This document shows positions 7,509 to 17,001 of a stretch of 64,000 nucleotides of DNA, one piece after another. Position numbers and translations under genes: made by a program. Source of the stretch: JAENVU01 sp046598395 (GTDB lineage: Bacteria > Actinomycetota > Acidimicrobiia > IMCC26256 > JAENVU01); assembly GCA_046598395.1 (NCBI GenBank), contig JBKJIQ010000035.1:1-64000 (forward strand), in the 5' to 3' direction. How positions within the stretch are numbered: the first letter of the stretch is position 1; each line of letters opens with the position of its first letter. The notes beneath the pieces are model-generated. The model saw nothing but the letters and a program-made list of their open reading frames with translations. It was not told where the DNA came from and did no database searches.

Positions 7509-8447
7509 ATGTCTGAACGCACGAAGAACATGCCCCGTCGGTCCTGCCATGCCACGCCCGGCTCGAACGAGAAGATGCTCGGCAAAGCCCCGGGCCTCGG
7601 CGCCGACCAGGTCTTCCTCGATCTCGAGGACTCGGTCTCCCCGTTGGAGAAGGAAGCGGCACGCGAGAAGATCGTCAACGCGATCAAGAACCAGGACTGG
7701 GGCGACACCGTCGTCTGCGTGCGCGTCAACGCATGGGATACCGAGTGGACGTACCGCGATGTGATCACGATCGTGGAGAACGCCGGTGACCGGCTCGACG
7801 AGATCATGCTGCCGAAGGTGCAGCACGCGGCCGATGTCGTGGCGCTCGACCTGCTCCTCACTCAGATCGAGAAGACCATCGGCCGGACCAGCCGAGTGGG
7901 TATCGAGGCACAGATCGAAACCGCGCGGGGTCTGATCAACGTGGAGGAGATCTGTGCGGCGAGCGATCGACTCGAGACCATCATCTTCGGTCCCGCGGAT
8001 TTCGCGGCGTCTACCGAAATGCCCGTGCTCACCGGTGGGGTACAGATTCCGGAATACCCGGGTGACCATTTCCACTACGTGTTCTCGAAAATCCTCATGG
8101 CTGGTCGTGCCAACGGGTTGCAAGTGATCGACGGACCGTTTCTCAAGATCCGCGAACTCGACGCGTTGCGTGATTACGCAATGCGGACGCGCATCCTCGG
8201 CTTCGACGGGAAGTGGTCGCTGCACCCGGACCAGGTCACGGTAATCAACGAGGTGTACACACCCACCCAGGAACAGTTCGACAAAGCGTTCGACATCCTC
8301 GATGCCTACGAAACGGCCACCACCGAGGGCGAGCGTCGGGGTGCGGTCATGTTCGGCGACGAAATGATCGACGAAGCAAGCCGCAAGATGGCCAACAAGT
8401 TCGTGAGCCGCGGCTCGCGCGCCGGTATGACCCGTAGCGCCGGCTGA
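7509..8447 (+). CDS. CoA-ester lyase of the HpcH/HpaI-CitE family
   Basis: 312 residues from ATG 7509; the frame is open further upstream but that part only translates the tandem repeat. Features of the CitE/malyl-CoA-lyase TIM barrel are present: HATPGSNEKMLGKA near the N-terminus, FLDLEDSVSP (metal-binding acidic residues), RVNAWDT, and IEAQIETARGLINVEEI with the conserved Glu. The C-terminal GFDGKWSLHPDQ is typical of acyl-CoA-cleaving members. Likely cleaves a malyl-, methylmalyl- or citramalyl-type CoA ester to glyoxylate or pyruvate plus an acyl-CoA; which one is inference. A strong Shine-Dalgarno-like GAGGAGG lies unusually far upstream (about 20 bases), so a GTG at 7488 is a possible alternative start. 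Confidence 0.9.
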   Translation: MSERTKNMPRRSCHATPGSNEKMLGKAPGLGADQVFLDLEDSVSPLEKEAAREKIVNAIKNQDWGDTVVCVRVNAWDTEWTYRDVITIVENAGDRLDEIMLPKVQHAADVVALDLLLTQIEKTIGRTSRVGIEAQIETARGLINVEEICAASDRLETIIFGPADFAASTEMPVLTGGVQIPEYPGDHFHYVFSKILMAGRANGLQVIDGPFLKIRELDALRDYAMRTRILGFDGKWSLHPDQVTVINEVYTPTQEQFDKAFDILDAYETATTEGERRGAVMFGDEMIDEASRKMANKFVSRGSRAGMTRSAG

Positions 8448-8516
8448 GATCGGCCGCGCTCGCGACCACATCGTCGATGTCACTCCACCGGTAGGTTCGG
8501 CCCGTAGCCTGAGCCG

Positions 8517-9593
8517 ATGGTGCCGCGCGAAGTCGTAATCGTTGGAGCCGGCGTGATGGGCGCTGCCGCGGCATGGCAGCTCACGAAGCGGGGCGACCAG
8601 GTCACGGTGATCGAACAGTTCTCCGACGGACACGAGCGCGGTAGCTCGCACGGCGCATCGCGCATATTTCGCCTTGGTTATTCCGATCCGTTTTGGGTAC
8701 GCCTCGGTCGCGAGGCGCTCGCGGTTTGGCACGAGCTCGAGCGGGATGCGGGTGTGGGCTTGATCGTGCAGACGGGTTCGGTTGATCACGGCGATGCGGC
8801 TGCGGTCAGCGCGATTCTCGCTGCGCTGGATGCGGAGGGCGTGCCGACCGAGCTGTTGACGCCGAGCGTTGCGGCGGACCGGTGGCCCGGCATGCGCTTC
8901 GAAGGTTCGGGGGTGTTCCAAGCGGGGGGTGGGCGCATCGCGTCGGGCGCGGCTCGTATGGCGATGATCGAGCAAGCGCAACGTCACGGTGCGACGGTTC
9001 GGTATGAGGAGCCGGTACGCGCCATCGAGGTCGCCGACGATCGGGCGCGTGTGGTACTCGATCACGAGGTCATCGATGCCGATGCCGTGGTCGTGGCCGC
9101 CGGCGCATGGGCTAAGAACCTGCTCGACGGCATCGTCGATCTCCCGCCGTTGCGCGTCACCCAAGAGTCGGTGTTCCACTTCGCAGCGCGCGAGTCCCAT
9201 TCCTGGTGGCCGAGCTTCATCCATCATCACGACCGCGTCACGGTCTATGGACTGGAGACGCCGGGGGTTGGTGTGAAGCTGGCGGAGCACCACACTGGTC
9301 CAGCGGTTGACCCTGATCGCCGCGATGGCATGGTGGATCCGGGCAGCCGGGAACGCATCGTGCAGTTCGTCGAGCGGTGGATGCCGGGCCTCGTGCCCGT
9401 GCCCGTCGACGAGATCACGTGCCTCTACACCACCACACCGAACGAAGATTTCATCATCGATCGTGTGGGACCGGTGGTGGTCGCGTCGCCGTGCTCAGGT
9501 CACGGTTTCAAGTTCGCGCCGCTCATCGGCTCGATGATTGCCGACGTGGTCGACGGCGGAAATGCGCCTGAGCGCTTTCACATCGTCCGCTGA
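8517..9593 (+). CDS. Monomeric sarcosine oxidase / N-methyltryptophan oxidase-like FAD enzyme
   Basis: 358 residues. FAD-binding motif GAGVMGAAAAW at the N-terminus, then GSSHGASRIFRLGY, close to the MSOX family block GSSHG.TRIIR. Near the C-terminus are the TCLYTTTPNEDFIID and CSGHGFKFAP blocks; the Cys in the first corresponds to the Cys that binds FAD covalently in monomeric sarcosine oxidase. Oxidises an N-methyl or secondary amine, producing H2O2, an aldehyde and the amine; exact substrate unknown. Stands alone after the CitE-like gene (69-base gap). Confidence 0.9.
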   Translation: MVPREVVIVGAGVMGAAAAWQLTKRGDQVTVIEQFSDGHERGSSHGASRIFRLGYSDPFWVRLGREALAVWHELERDAGVGLIVQTGSVDHGDAAAVSAILAALDAEGVPTELLTPSVAADRWPGMRFEGSGVFQAGGGRIASGAARMAMIEQAQRHGATVRYEEPVRAIEVADDRARVVLDHEVIDADAVVVAAGAWAKNLLDGIVDLPPLRVTQESVFHFAARESHSWWPSFIHHHDRVTVYGLETPGVGVKLAEHHTGPAVDPDRRDGMVDPGSRERIVQFVERWMPGLVPVPVDEITCLYTTTPNEDFIIDRVGPVVVASPCSGHGFKFAPLIGSMIADVVDGGNAPERFHIVR

Positions 9594-9594
9594 A

Positions 9595-10329
9595 TCACCG
9601 GCCGGCCGGGTCAGTCTCGGGTTCGAAGTCTTCAACCATGTCTTCGATCGAGTCGGGTTGGCGAATGCCGTCTTTCTGCGACCAGAGGACCCACCCGACG
9701 ACCAGTGCGATCGTGCCGAACGTGAGGTACTGCTGGTATTGGTTGATGAAGTCCGAGACGTCGAGCACGGTGCTGCTGAATCGTTGCGCGAGGGATCGCA
9801 CGGCCCAGTAGCGCAGGACGATGCTGGTGAGCGCGACGCCGAAGAATCCGACAGGGTTCATATTTCCCGCGCCGGCCAGCATCGCGGTGATGTTCATGGG
9901 GAAGAGGAACGTGATCGGGTAGCGCGCCTTGTTGAAGTTTCGCTCCACCCACAGCAGGGGCTTCGCGGCCTTCCCGGATCGATCTTCGGCCCATCGCAAC
10001 GCACGGTCGTTGTACCAATGGCCGAGGAGGTACCACGAGGTGAGCACCATCGAGGCGCGGGCGAGCGGGAGCAGGTAGTACGCCGCCGGGCCCACCTTGT
10101 GACTCACCAACGCAGCAAGCTCGAGCCTGGGACTCAGGGTGAGCAGCACATAGGGAGCGTCGGCGATGAGCGTTGGCGCGAGGGCATTCCCAACCCACAC
10201 CGCGATCGTGAGCAGGACGATCGGCGTGGCGACCAGGGTGATCCGGAGCTTCGACCCAGATCTCGCAGCGGTGTGGCCGGGGTTCGCCTCGGCGGGCGTG
10301 GCGCCACCGGTGCCCGGATCGGTCGACAT
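9595..10329 (-). CDS. Polytopic membrane protein, possible VTT/DedA-like
   Basis: 244 residues, starting at ATG 10329; the frame is open upstream but that part overlaps the divergent acetyltransferase. About four hydrophobic segments: VATPIVLLTIAVWVGNAL, the YYLLPLARASMVLTSWYLLG region, FLFPMNITAMLAGAGNMNP, and FGTIALVVGWVLW. The NITAMLAGAGNMNPVGFFG stretch resembles the re-entrant Gly-rich loop of VTT (SNARE-associated/DedA) proteins, though the match is partial. The C-terminus is acidic and cytosolic by the positive-inside rule. Role unknown; DedA relatives act in lipid scrambling and membrane homeostasis. Confidence 0.7.
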   Translation of the reverse strand: MSTDPGTGGATPAEANPGHTAARSGSKLRITLVATPIVLLTIAVWVGNALAPTLIADAPYVLLTLSPRLELAALVSHKVGPAAYYLLPLARASMVLTSWYLLGHWYNDRALRWAEDRSGKAAKPLLWVERNFNKARYPITFLFPMNITAMLAGAGNMNPVGFFGVALTSIVLRYWAVRSLAQRFSSTVLDVSDFINQYQQYLTFGTIALVVGWVLWSQKDGIRQPDSIEDMVEDFEPETDPAGR

Positions 10330-10417
10330 CGGAACAGTCTGACCGGCCAAGCCCATGGCGGTGACCCGCGACCTGAGTTTCCTCGGTCCAAGGCCAGCCC
10401 GCTGCAAGGATGGGGGT

Positions 10418-10843
10418 GTGCAGATCCGGAACTTCGAACCCGGTGATGGGGCGGCAGTCATCGGGATCTGGCGCGCTGGTGACCTCACGCGGCCCTGGAA
10501 CGATCCGGCGCGCGACATCAAACGCAAGCTGGCGGTGGCCGATGATCTCTTCCTGGTCGGCGTCGTCGGTGGCGGTGTGGTGGCAACGGTCATGGCCGGA
10601 TACGACGGTCATCGAGGCTGGGTGAACTACCTCGCGGTTGACCCCGCACACCGGGGCGCAGGCTTTGGCCGCGCCCTCATGCTCGAGGTCGAGGTTCGGC
10701 TCCGCGCCCTCGGTTGTCCCAAGATCAATCTGCAAGTGCGGACGGCGAACCCGTCGGCCATCGCCTTCTACGAACGACTGGGATTCGCCGTCGACGATGC
10801 CGTCAGCCTCGGCAAACGCCTGGAGTCCGACGAACGCGATTGA
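10418..10843 (+). CDS. ypeA: GNAT acetyltransferase, YpeA family
   Basis: 141 residues from GTG 10418, giving MQIRNFEPGD, the expected N-terminus. Close to E. coli YpeA in recognisable blocks: LTRPWNDPARDIKRK, VMAGYDGHRGWVNYLAVDP, HRGAGFGRALM (acetyl-CoA binding R/Q-x-x-G-x-G/A), LGCPKINLQV and FYERLGF with a terminal SLGKRL. An N-acetyltransferase of unassigned substrate. Divergent from the membrane protein, with 88 bases between starts. Confidence 0.88.
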   Translation: MQIRNFEPGDGAAVIGIWRAGDLTRPWNDPARDIKRKLAVADDLFLVGVVGGGVVATVMAGYDGHRGWVNYLAVDPAHRGAGFGRALMLEVEVRLRALGCPKINLQVRTANPSAIAFYERLGFAVDDAVSLGKRLESDERD

Positions 10844-11129
10844 GCGTGCGCCAAAGTCGAGCGGGTGGCTCACTGGGCAGAGAGGCGGGTGCGAATCGCG
10901 GGTCATTCCGACGGAGTGATCGAGTACATCGCGCTGTCCCGGGCGTGATCATCCTCGCCGGCGACCTGTGAGGGTTGCCAACTCCGCATGATGCCGTCGA
11001 GGCGATCAAGCCTTCACCCAGCCTCGCAGCCCAGACTCTGAGCGCTTGTCGATTTTGTGGCGGTGAGCGCACACGATCCGACAAACGCTCGAACGGGCAG
11101 GATGTGGCGGACGGGATAGCTCGTAACGG
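10844..11129. other. Intergenic region with one copy of a palindromic element
   Basis: 286 bases between the convergent acetyltransferase and acyl-CoA dehydrogenase genes. Holds the palindromic repeat at 11041-11090. A short plus-strand frame at 10890-10949 would give a 19-residue peptide; I see no support for it as a gene. Confidence 0.5.
11041..11090. repeat. Dispersed palindromic (REP-like) element, copy 1
   Basis: Begins AGCGCTTGTCG and ends CCGACAAACGCT, which are near-perfect inverted repeats; GTGGCGGT and GCACAC lie between and can form an inner arm. The same arrangement occurs twice at 62071-62180. All copies are at 3' ends of convergent genes. Confidence 0.85.
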
Positions 11130-12755
11130 CTACGCAGTGAGGGCTTGTTCGGTCAATCGTCGGGCGATCACGCGGAGACACAGGGTCTCGTCGGCGCCTT
11201 CGAAGATCGAGAGCACGCGAGCATCCACGAAGTACCGCGACACCGGGAACTCCTCGGCGTAGCCCATTCCCCCGTGAAGTTGGAGCGCCTCCCGTGTGAC
11301 CCACTCGGCGGCGCGGCAGACGTACGCCTTCACCATGCTCGCCTCGAGCGCACCTTCACCGCGGGCCATCTTGCGCGCGACGTCGTAGGAAAACTGGCGG
11401 CCTGCGCACGTCAGTGCCGCCATCTTCGCGAGCTTCACCTTCGAGAGCTGGTAGGCGAAGATCGGCTTGCCGAAGACGTTGCGATCCTGCGCGTAGCCGA
11501 GCCCCGCTTCGAATGCGGCCTGCATGAGTCCGACGGCGCGCGCCGCAGTCTGCAGCCGGCCGTTTTCGAAGCCTTCCATCTGCAGATAGAAGCCCTTACC
11601 GAGGCCCGCCTCCATGCCGATGAGGTTCTCGGCCGGGACAAACCAGTTGTCGAACGCGACCTCGTAGGAATGCATGCCGCGGTAGCCGAGGGTGTCGATG
11701 GCGCGGCCTTCCATTTTCCCCTCGCGCCCGTCGTCGAACGCGAAGTGATGGCCGGGCGCGGGAGGCTTGTCGACCACGACCACCGACAGCCCGCGGTGGC
11801 CAAGAGATCGATCCGGGTCGGTGCGCACGAGCACCATGAGCGTGTCGGCTCGGCCCGCGAACGTGCACCACGTCTTGACCCCGTTGATGAGGTATCCACC
11901 CTCGACCGCGGTTGCGCTGGTCTTGACTCCCGCAACATCGGAGCCGAAATCCGGCTCGGTCACCATCACGCCCACGATCCGTTCGCCGCTTGCGATCTGG
12001 GGCAGCCACCCCTGCTTCTGCTCCTCGGTACCGCCCTTGACGATGGCGCGGGTCAGGATCTCGGGACGGGTGATGAGCGCGCCGCCCGCGCCGAGCGAAC
12101 CCCACGAAAGTTCCTCGGTGGCCACACACATCGCGAGGTAATCGGACTCGCCACCGGCCGCGAAGCCGCCGTATTCCTCCGGCACGGACAACCCGAATCC
12201 CCCGATCTCGGCCATCCCGTTGATGATCTCGTCCGGGATATCGGCGTTGGTGCGGTGGATGTGTTCGGCGACGGGGCGGATCTTGTCCTCGGCGAAGCGG
12301 TGGAAGGTGTCGCGCACCATGTCGAAATCGTCATCGAGGTGGGCGGGACCGGTTCCGTGACGGGGCAGGTCGTCGGCGAGAGATTCGAGGAACGCGGGAT
12401 CACGATGCGCGGCCACGAAACCGTGCGCGCTTGCGAGTTGCGAAGGGTCGACGCCCCACTCGGCTTCGCGGCCCACGAGCCGGCCCACGATGTCGGTAAA
12501 GACATCCGCGATGTAGGCGTAGGCGAGCCTTGCTTCGAGGTCGCCATGCTTCGCGTAGTCGAGCATCACGCGCGAACCGGCGACGGCGGAGGCAGCGTGG
12601 GCGAGGTCGTACGCGACCACCTGGTGTTCGTCGAGTTTGGCCACCGAGATGCGACCGTTGTCGCTCGATGCGGCGGCGAGGTGGCGGGCGGCGGCGTCGA
12701 CCAATGCGGCGGCCGAATCGACGGCCGCGCTCGCGACAACATGGGGATCAGTCAT
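11130..12755 (-). CDS. Acyl-CoA dehydrogenase with N-terminal extension
   Basis: 541 residues, longer than the usual 380-400 because of an extra Ala-rich helical region (about 1-125). The core follows: helical FDMVRDTFHRFAEDKIRP, LSVPEEYGG, FAD and substrate blocks VTEPDFGSDVAG, and the C-terminal QLHGGMGYAEEFPVSRYFVDARVLSI segment ending FEGADE, where the Glu fits the catalytic base. Oxidises an acyl-CoA to the enoyl-CoA with FAD. The chain length is not predictable; the extension suggests an ACAD11-like or very-long-chain-type subfamily (inference). Same strand as the SGNH hydrolase 48 bases upstream. Confidence 0.92.
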   Translation of the reverse strand: MTDPHVVASAAVDSAAALVDAAARHLAAASSDNGRISVAKLDEHQVVAYDLAHAASAVAGSRVMLDYAKHGDLEARLAYAYIADVFTDIVGRLVGREAEWGVDPSQLASAHGFVAAHRDPAFLESLADDLPRHGTGPAHLDDDFDMVRDTFHRFAEDKIRPVAEHIHRTNADIPDEIINGMAEIGGFGLSVPEEYGGFAAGGESDYLAMCVATEELSWGSLGAGGALITRPEILTRAIVKGGTEEQKQGWLPQIASGERIVGVMVTEPDFGSDVAGVKTSATAVEGGYLINGVKTWCTFAGRADTLMVLVRTDPDRSLGHRGLSVVVVDKPPAPGHHFAFDDGREGKMEGRAIDTLGYRGMHSYEVAFDNWFVPAENLIGMEAGLGKGFYLQMEGFENGRLQTAARAVGLMQAAFEAGLGYAQDRNVFGKPIFAYQLSKVKLAKMAALTCAGRQFSYDVARKMARGEGALEASMVKAYVCRAAEWVTREALQLHGGMGYAEEFPVSRYFVDARVLSIFEGADETLCLRVIARRLTEQALTA

Positions 12756-12803
12756 GGCCGGGGAGCCTACCGACGCGCTCGGTGGTTGGACCCAAGCGGA
12801 GAC

Positions 12804-13922
12804 CTAGGTGGGGGGCGGTGCCGGCGAGATTGTGGCAGTCGTGGTCGTGGTGCTGGGCGCGGTCGTGGTGGTGCTCGACGGGCCCGAGGTCGATGTGGTG
12901 CCGGCAGGACGGGTGGTGGTCGTGGTTGTGGTGCTTCCGCCGCTGTTCCCATTGGCTCCGGTGTCGGTCGTGATCGTCCGATGGGTTCCGGCCACTTGGG
13001 TTGACCCCTTGGTCTCGCGCACCGTCTTCGCCGCACCGGCAACCGCTTGGTCAGTGAGTCGCCACTCGGGATTCAGCAGGTTGAAGATGACCTGACCGAG
13101 ATAGTCGGCACCATCGACCGAGAAGTGCACGCCGTCGTCGGCGCGCATGACGTTCACAACGCCGTCGAGCCCCGCGAACTCGTACTGGTACTTGCCGCTC
13201 TCATCGTCGAACAGTTGGTGTGCGTCCACGTAGGTCACGCCCGGAATGGTTCGCGCGATCCCCTGCTGGATCTTCGCCACCTCCACCACACCCGCTTCAA
13301 GGTGTCGGTCTTTGGCGACGGGTGGACCGACCCAGAAGACCTCGCGCTGATTGTCGCCGACCAACTGGTGCATCATGAGCGTGGTCCGCAATCGGTATTC
13401 CTGTTCCAGCGATGCATCCCAGACGTTCGCGTCGTTGGTGCCCATGAGGAAGACCACGACCTCGGGGTTCAGATCTTGGAGTTCCTGTCCGGCTTGCTTG
13501 GGCCAGTCGAAAAAGTCGGGGTTCAACAGCCCACTCGAAACTCGTGAGTCGTACTGCGGCTGTACCACGCCGGTCTTGGCGGTGAGCTCACCGAGCGACG
13601 GTCCGATCGATCCGGCGAGTGAGTCGCCGCCGATCCACAGCCGGAGGGGGTCGTCCGGGGTCAGTGTGCGACGGGTGGACTTCGCCAGCCGGGTGCTGGT
13701 GGTCGACGATCGGGCACCCAACTGCGGTCGCTTCGTATTCGCACGATCGGTGGTCTTTGATGCGCCGAGATCGATGACGCCGGCCACGGTCAACGCGGCG
13801 CCAACCGCGCCGAGCACGAGTATCCCGACGGCCAGGAACCCCGCGATGCGGTGGGACCGAGATCGGCGCCGCGACCGCCCGGCACGGCGGCGCGAGAGGG
13901 AGAGAATTTCGGGTTCGGCCAT
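12804..13922 (-). CDS. Membrane-anchored SGNH/GDSL hydrolase (DUF459-like) with Thr-rich tail
   Basis: 372 residues from ATG 13922 (the longer frame overlaps the ABC gene region and has no family support). A basic N-terminus with a transmembrane anchor (about 26-48), then an SGNH hydrolase: IGGDSLAGS (nucleophile Ser), a VVFLMGTNDAN block (Asn) and DDGVHFSVDG (Asp-x-x-His). The last 60 residues are a Thr/Ser/Pro-rich tail with runs of Thr, a wall-spanning or glycosylated linker. Family members act as extracellular esterases or acetyl hydrolases on surface glycans. Lies downstream of the ABC exporter on the same strand. Confidence 0.85.
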   Translation of the reverse strand: MAEPEILSLSRRRAGRSRRRSRSHRIAGFLAVGILVLGAVGAALTVAGVIDLGASKTTDRANTKRPQLGARSSTTSTRLAKSTRRTLTPDDPLRLWIGGDSLAGSIGPSLGELTAKTGVVQPQYDSRVSSGLLNPDFFDWPKQAGQELQDLNPEVVVFLMGTNDANVWDASLEQEYRLRTTLMMHQLVGDNQREVFWVGPPVAKDRHLEAGVVEVAKIQQGIARTIPGVTYVDAHQLFDDESGKYQYEFAGLDGVVNVMRADDGVHFSVDGADYLGQVIFNLLNPEWRLTDQAVAGAAKTVRETKGSTQVAGTHRTITTDTGANGNSGGSTTTTTTTRPAGTTSTSGPSSTTTTAPSTTTTTATISPAPPPT

Positions 13923-14025
13923 ACGGTCGTCAACGTCACCGGGATCGAGTGCGGAGTGATGATGGTACCGGCGGGACGCCTCCGAACCCGGGCAGGACCG
14001 CTCGTTGGCGGGGGCTGCGGGTCGG

Positions 14026-15951
14026 TTAGGCCGATTCCGCAGCAGGATCGGGCACGACCACGGCACCGAACAGGCCGGCGGTGTGTTGGAGTTCATCGCG
14101 GTCGAGCTGGGTGCGATAGAGATCGGAATAGAGGCCGCCGTGGCGCATCAAGACCTCGTGGGTGCCTTGTTCGACCACCTCACCGTCGTTGAGCACGAGG
14201 ATGCGATCGGCGTTCACGACGGTGGACAGCCGGTGGGCGATCACGATTGCGGTACGACCCTCGAGTGCGGCATCAAGCGCCCGTTGAATCGCGAGTTCCG
14301 ACTCGGTGTCGAGGTGCGAGGTCGCCTCATCGAGGATCACGATCGCGGGCTGCTTGAGCAACACGCGCGCAATCGCGAGCCGTTGCTTCTCGCCGCCCGA
14401 CATCCGGTAGCCGCGCTCGCCAACGATGGTGTCGTAGCCATCGGGCAGTGACATGACGAGGTCGTGAATACGTGCGCCACGACACGCGACTGCGAGATCC
14501 TCATCGGTGGCTTCGGGCTTCGCGTACCGCAGGTTTGCTCGGATGGTGTCGTGGAAGAGGTGCGGATCCTGCATCACGAAACCGACTGCGTCTCCGAGCG
14601 AATCGAGGGTCAACTCGCGCACATCGTGGCCGTCGATGCGGACGGCGCCTTGTTCAACATCCGCGATGCGTGGCACGAGCATTGCGGTGGTGGTCTTACC
14701 CGCGCCGGATGGACCCACGAGCGCGATCATCTCGCCCGGCTCCACGGTGAGACTGACGTCGCGCAGGATCCATTCGCTCGGCTCGGTCTCGAGTTCAGTG
14801 ACTCCTTCTTCGAGGGACGGAATCGACGTGTCGGCCGGAGCGGCGTGGCGGAACCACACGTGGTCGATTTCGATCCGTCCCGTGGGATTCACCAGGTCGT
14901 ACGCGCCGGGCTTCTCAGCTACGAGGGCCGGGAAATCCAACACCTCGAAGACCCGTTCGAAGCTCACGAGCGCCGTGAGCACATCGACCCGGGCGTTGGT
15001 CAGCTGGGTGAGGGGCTGATAGATCTGCGCGACGAGCAGGGTGAGGGCACCCAAGGTGCCGATCGTGATCGTGTCGCTGATCACCAGTCGACCGCCCACG
15101 TAGTAGACGATCGCGGTACCAACCGCGGCCACGAACCCGAGCGCCGCGAACAAGACTCTCGAGTACATCGCGGTTTGGACGCCGATATCGCGTACCCGAG
15201 CGGCACGGCCGGCGAACTGCTCGCGCTCTTGTTGGTGGTGACCGAAGAGCTTCACCACGAGCGCGCCCGCCACGTTGAACCGCTCGGCGATGGTGTTGCT
15301 CATCGATGCGTTGACGCCAAAACCCTCGCGGGTGATCACCTGGAGCTTTTTGCCGATGTGACGCGCCGGGAGGATGAACGCAGGCAGGACGAGCAACGTT
15401 AGGAGGGTGAGCCGCCACTCGAGTCGGAACATCACGGTGAGGGTGATCGCCAGGGTGATGGCGTTCGAGATGACGGTGCCGATGGTGTTAGTCACTGCTT
15501 GCTGCGCGCCGATGACGTCGTTGTTCAACCGACTGATCAGCGCGCCGGTCTGCACCCGGGTGAAGAACGAGATCGGGAGCCGTTGCACGTGGTCGAACAA
15601 CTCGACCCGCATGTCGTAGATGAGGCCTTCACCGACGCGTGCGGAATACCAGCGCTGGAACAAGCTGAGCGCGGCGGTTGCGAAGGCAACGCCGACCGCG
15701 GCGAGCGACAGCCAGAGCACGAGGCTCTCGTTCTTGTTGGCGACCGCGTCGTCGATCAAGGCGCGGAACAAGAACGCGGGCACCACGCCCACCATCGCCG
15801 CGAGGATCACGGTGATGAGGAACCCGATGAGCGCGCCGCGGTAGGGACGGGTCATACCGAGGACGCGACGGATCAGGTCGCGTTCCACTCGTTTCCCTCG
15901 GATGGCGTCGTTGTCGCGCCGGAAACCCATCATCGTTTGATGCATCTGCAT
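14026..15951 (-). CDS. Type I ABC exporter, fused permease and ATPase
   Basis: 641 residues. N-terminal transmembrane domain of about six helices (from residue 35), then a nucleotide-binding domain with Walker A GPSGAGKTT, signature MSGGEKQR, Walker B plus catalytic Glu VILDEATSHLD, and H-loop IAHRLSTV. All catalytic residues are intact, so it can work as a homodimer. The linker between domains contains an unusual acidic insertion (about residues 385-402). Drug, lipid or peptide export is possible; no substrate clue from neighbours. Divergent from the DrrA-like gene. Confidence 0.92.
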   Translation of the reverse strand: MQMHQTMMGFRRDNDAIRGKRVERDLIRRVLGMTRPYRGALIGFLITVILAAMVGVVPAFLFRALIDDAVANKNESLVLWLSLAAVGVAFATAALSLFQRWYSARVGEGLIYDMRVELFDHVQRLPISFFTRVQTGALISRLNNDVIGAQQAVTNTIGTVISNAITLAITLTVMFRLEWRLTLLTLLVLPAFILPARHIGKKLQVITREGFGVNASMSNTIAERFNVAGALVVKLFGHHQQEREQFAGRAARVRDIGVQTAMYSRVLFAALGFVAAVGTAIVYYVGGRLVISDTITIGTLGALTLLVAQIYQPLTQLTNARVDVLTALVSFERVFEVLDFPALVAEKPGAYDLVNPTGRIEIDHVWFRHAAPADTSIPSLEEGVTELETEPSEWILRDVSLTVEPGEMIALVGPSGAGKTTTAMLVPRIADVEQGAVRIDGHDVRELTLDSLGDAVGFVMQDPHLFHDTIRANLRYAKPEATDEDLAVACRGARIHDLVMSLPDGYDTIVGERGYRMSGGEKQRLAIARVLLKQPAIVILDEATSHLDTESELAIQRALDAALEGRTAIVIAHRLSTVVNADRILVLNDGEVVEQGTHEVLMRHGGLYSDLYRTQLDRDELQHTAGLFGAVVVPDPAAESA

Positions 15952-16038
15952 AGGAGACAGAGAACCTAGGTCGTGGGCCTGCTGTTCCCGGATTTGCGGA
16001 TCAGCGGTGGGCCCTACGGACCTGCGATGCTCGACCGC

Positions 16039-17001
16039 ATGCCGGACACAACGATTGTGGTGGAAGACCTCGGAAAACGGTTCGGCGACGTCGTTGCGCT
16101 CGACCGCGTCTCCTTCGGCGTCGAAGCCGGCACAGTGTTAGGACTGCTGGGACCGAATGGTGCTGGCAAGACGACCGCGGTGCGGATCCTCACCACAATC
16201 CTGCCGCTCGGGGAGGGACACGCGTCCGTCCTGGGAATCGACGTGGCGAAGCACCCCGAGTCGGTGCGGCTGCGCATCGGACTCGCCGGCCAGTATGCGG
16301 CCGTCGACGAGGTCCTGACCGGCCGGGAGAACCTTCGCCTGGTGGGCCGGTTGTGCCATTTGCCCAACCGCGACGCCGACGCGCGCGCCGAGGAACTCCT
16401 GGGTCGCTTCGGCCTGAGCGAAGCCGGCGATCGATCGCTCAAGACCTACTCGGGCGGTATGCGGCGACGCCTCGATCTCGCCGCCGCGCTCGTGCATCGC
16501 CCGCCGGTGCTCTTTCTCGATGAGCCCACCACCGGTCTCGATCCCGGTTCTCGCCTTGATCTCTGGGGCATCATCGGTGAACTCGTCGCCGACGGCACCA
16601 CGGTGTTGCTCACGACCCAATACCTGGAGGAGGCCGACCGCCTCGCCGATCAGATCGTCGTGATCGACCACGGCCGGGTGATCGCCGAAGGAACGGCGTC
16701 CGAACTCAAGGGGCGGATCGGCACCACGCACGTGGAGGTCGCGGTCCCGTTGTCCGAGGTCGAGCGGGCTCGTGCGGTGTTGGCCTCGGTCGGGACCGTT
16801 GCGCAGCCGGACTCTGCGAATGGCGTGGCGATCCAAGTGGCCGATGGAGGCCGAGCCGTGCTCGCCGCGGTGCGAGCGCTCGACGCGGCCGGACTCGACG
16901 TCGAGTCGATCGAGGTCCGAGAGCCCACGCTGGACGATGTCTTCCTCGAACTCACCGGCCACACGGCTGAATCGGGATCGATGAGCGAGGTGACGTCATG
17001 A
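16039..17001 (+). CDS. ABC transporter ATP-binding protein, DrrA-like
   Basis: 320 residues from ATG 16039 (ATG 16027 also possible). Walker A GPNGAGKTT, the YSGGMRRRLDLAAALVHRP signature region, Walker B FLDEPTTGLDP and the DrrA-type C-terminal extension with VREPTLDDVFLELTG. The family powers daunorubicin-resistance-like (ABC-2) exporters. The stop overlaps the permease start by ATGA, so the two form a unit. A second, similar pair lies at 27194-28986. Confidence 0.93.
   Translation: MPDTTIVVEDLGKRFGDVVALDRVSFGVEAGTVLGLLGPNGAGKTTAVRILTTILPLGEGHASVLGIDVAKHPESVRLRIGLAGQYAAVDEVLTGRENLRLVGRLCHLPNRDADARAEELLGRFGLSEAGDRSLKTYSGGMRRRLDLAAALVHRPPVLFLDEPTTGLDPGSRLDLWGIIGELVADGTTVLLTTQYLEEADRLADQIVVIDHGRVIAEGTASELKGRIGTTHVEVAVPLSEVERARAVLASVGTVAQPDSANGVAIQVADGGRAVLAAVRALDAAGLDVESIEVREPTLDDVFLELTGHTAESGSMSEVTS

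Noticed and set aside
7428..9293. 621-residue minus-strand ORF opposite the CitE-like and sarcosine-oxidase-like genes
   Set aside because: Both opposite genes have clear catalytic motifs; no family match in the antisense product.
10890..10949. Nineteen-codon frame before the palindromic element
   Set aside because: Too short and without homology or a ribosome site to call.
11145..13004. 619-residue plus-strand ORF opposite the acyl-CoA dehydrogenase
   Set aside because: Antisense shadow; the dehydrogenase has all expected motifs on the other strand.
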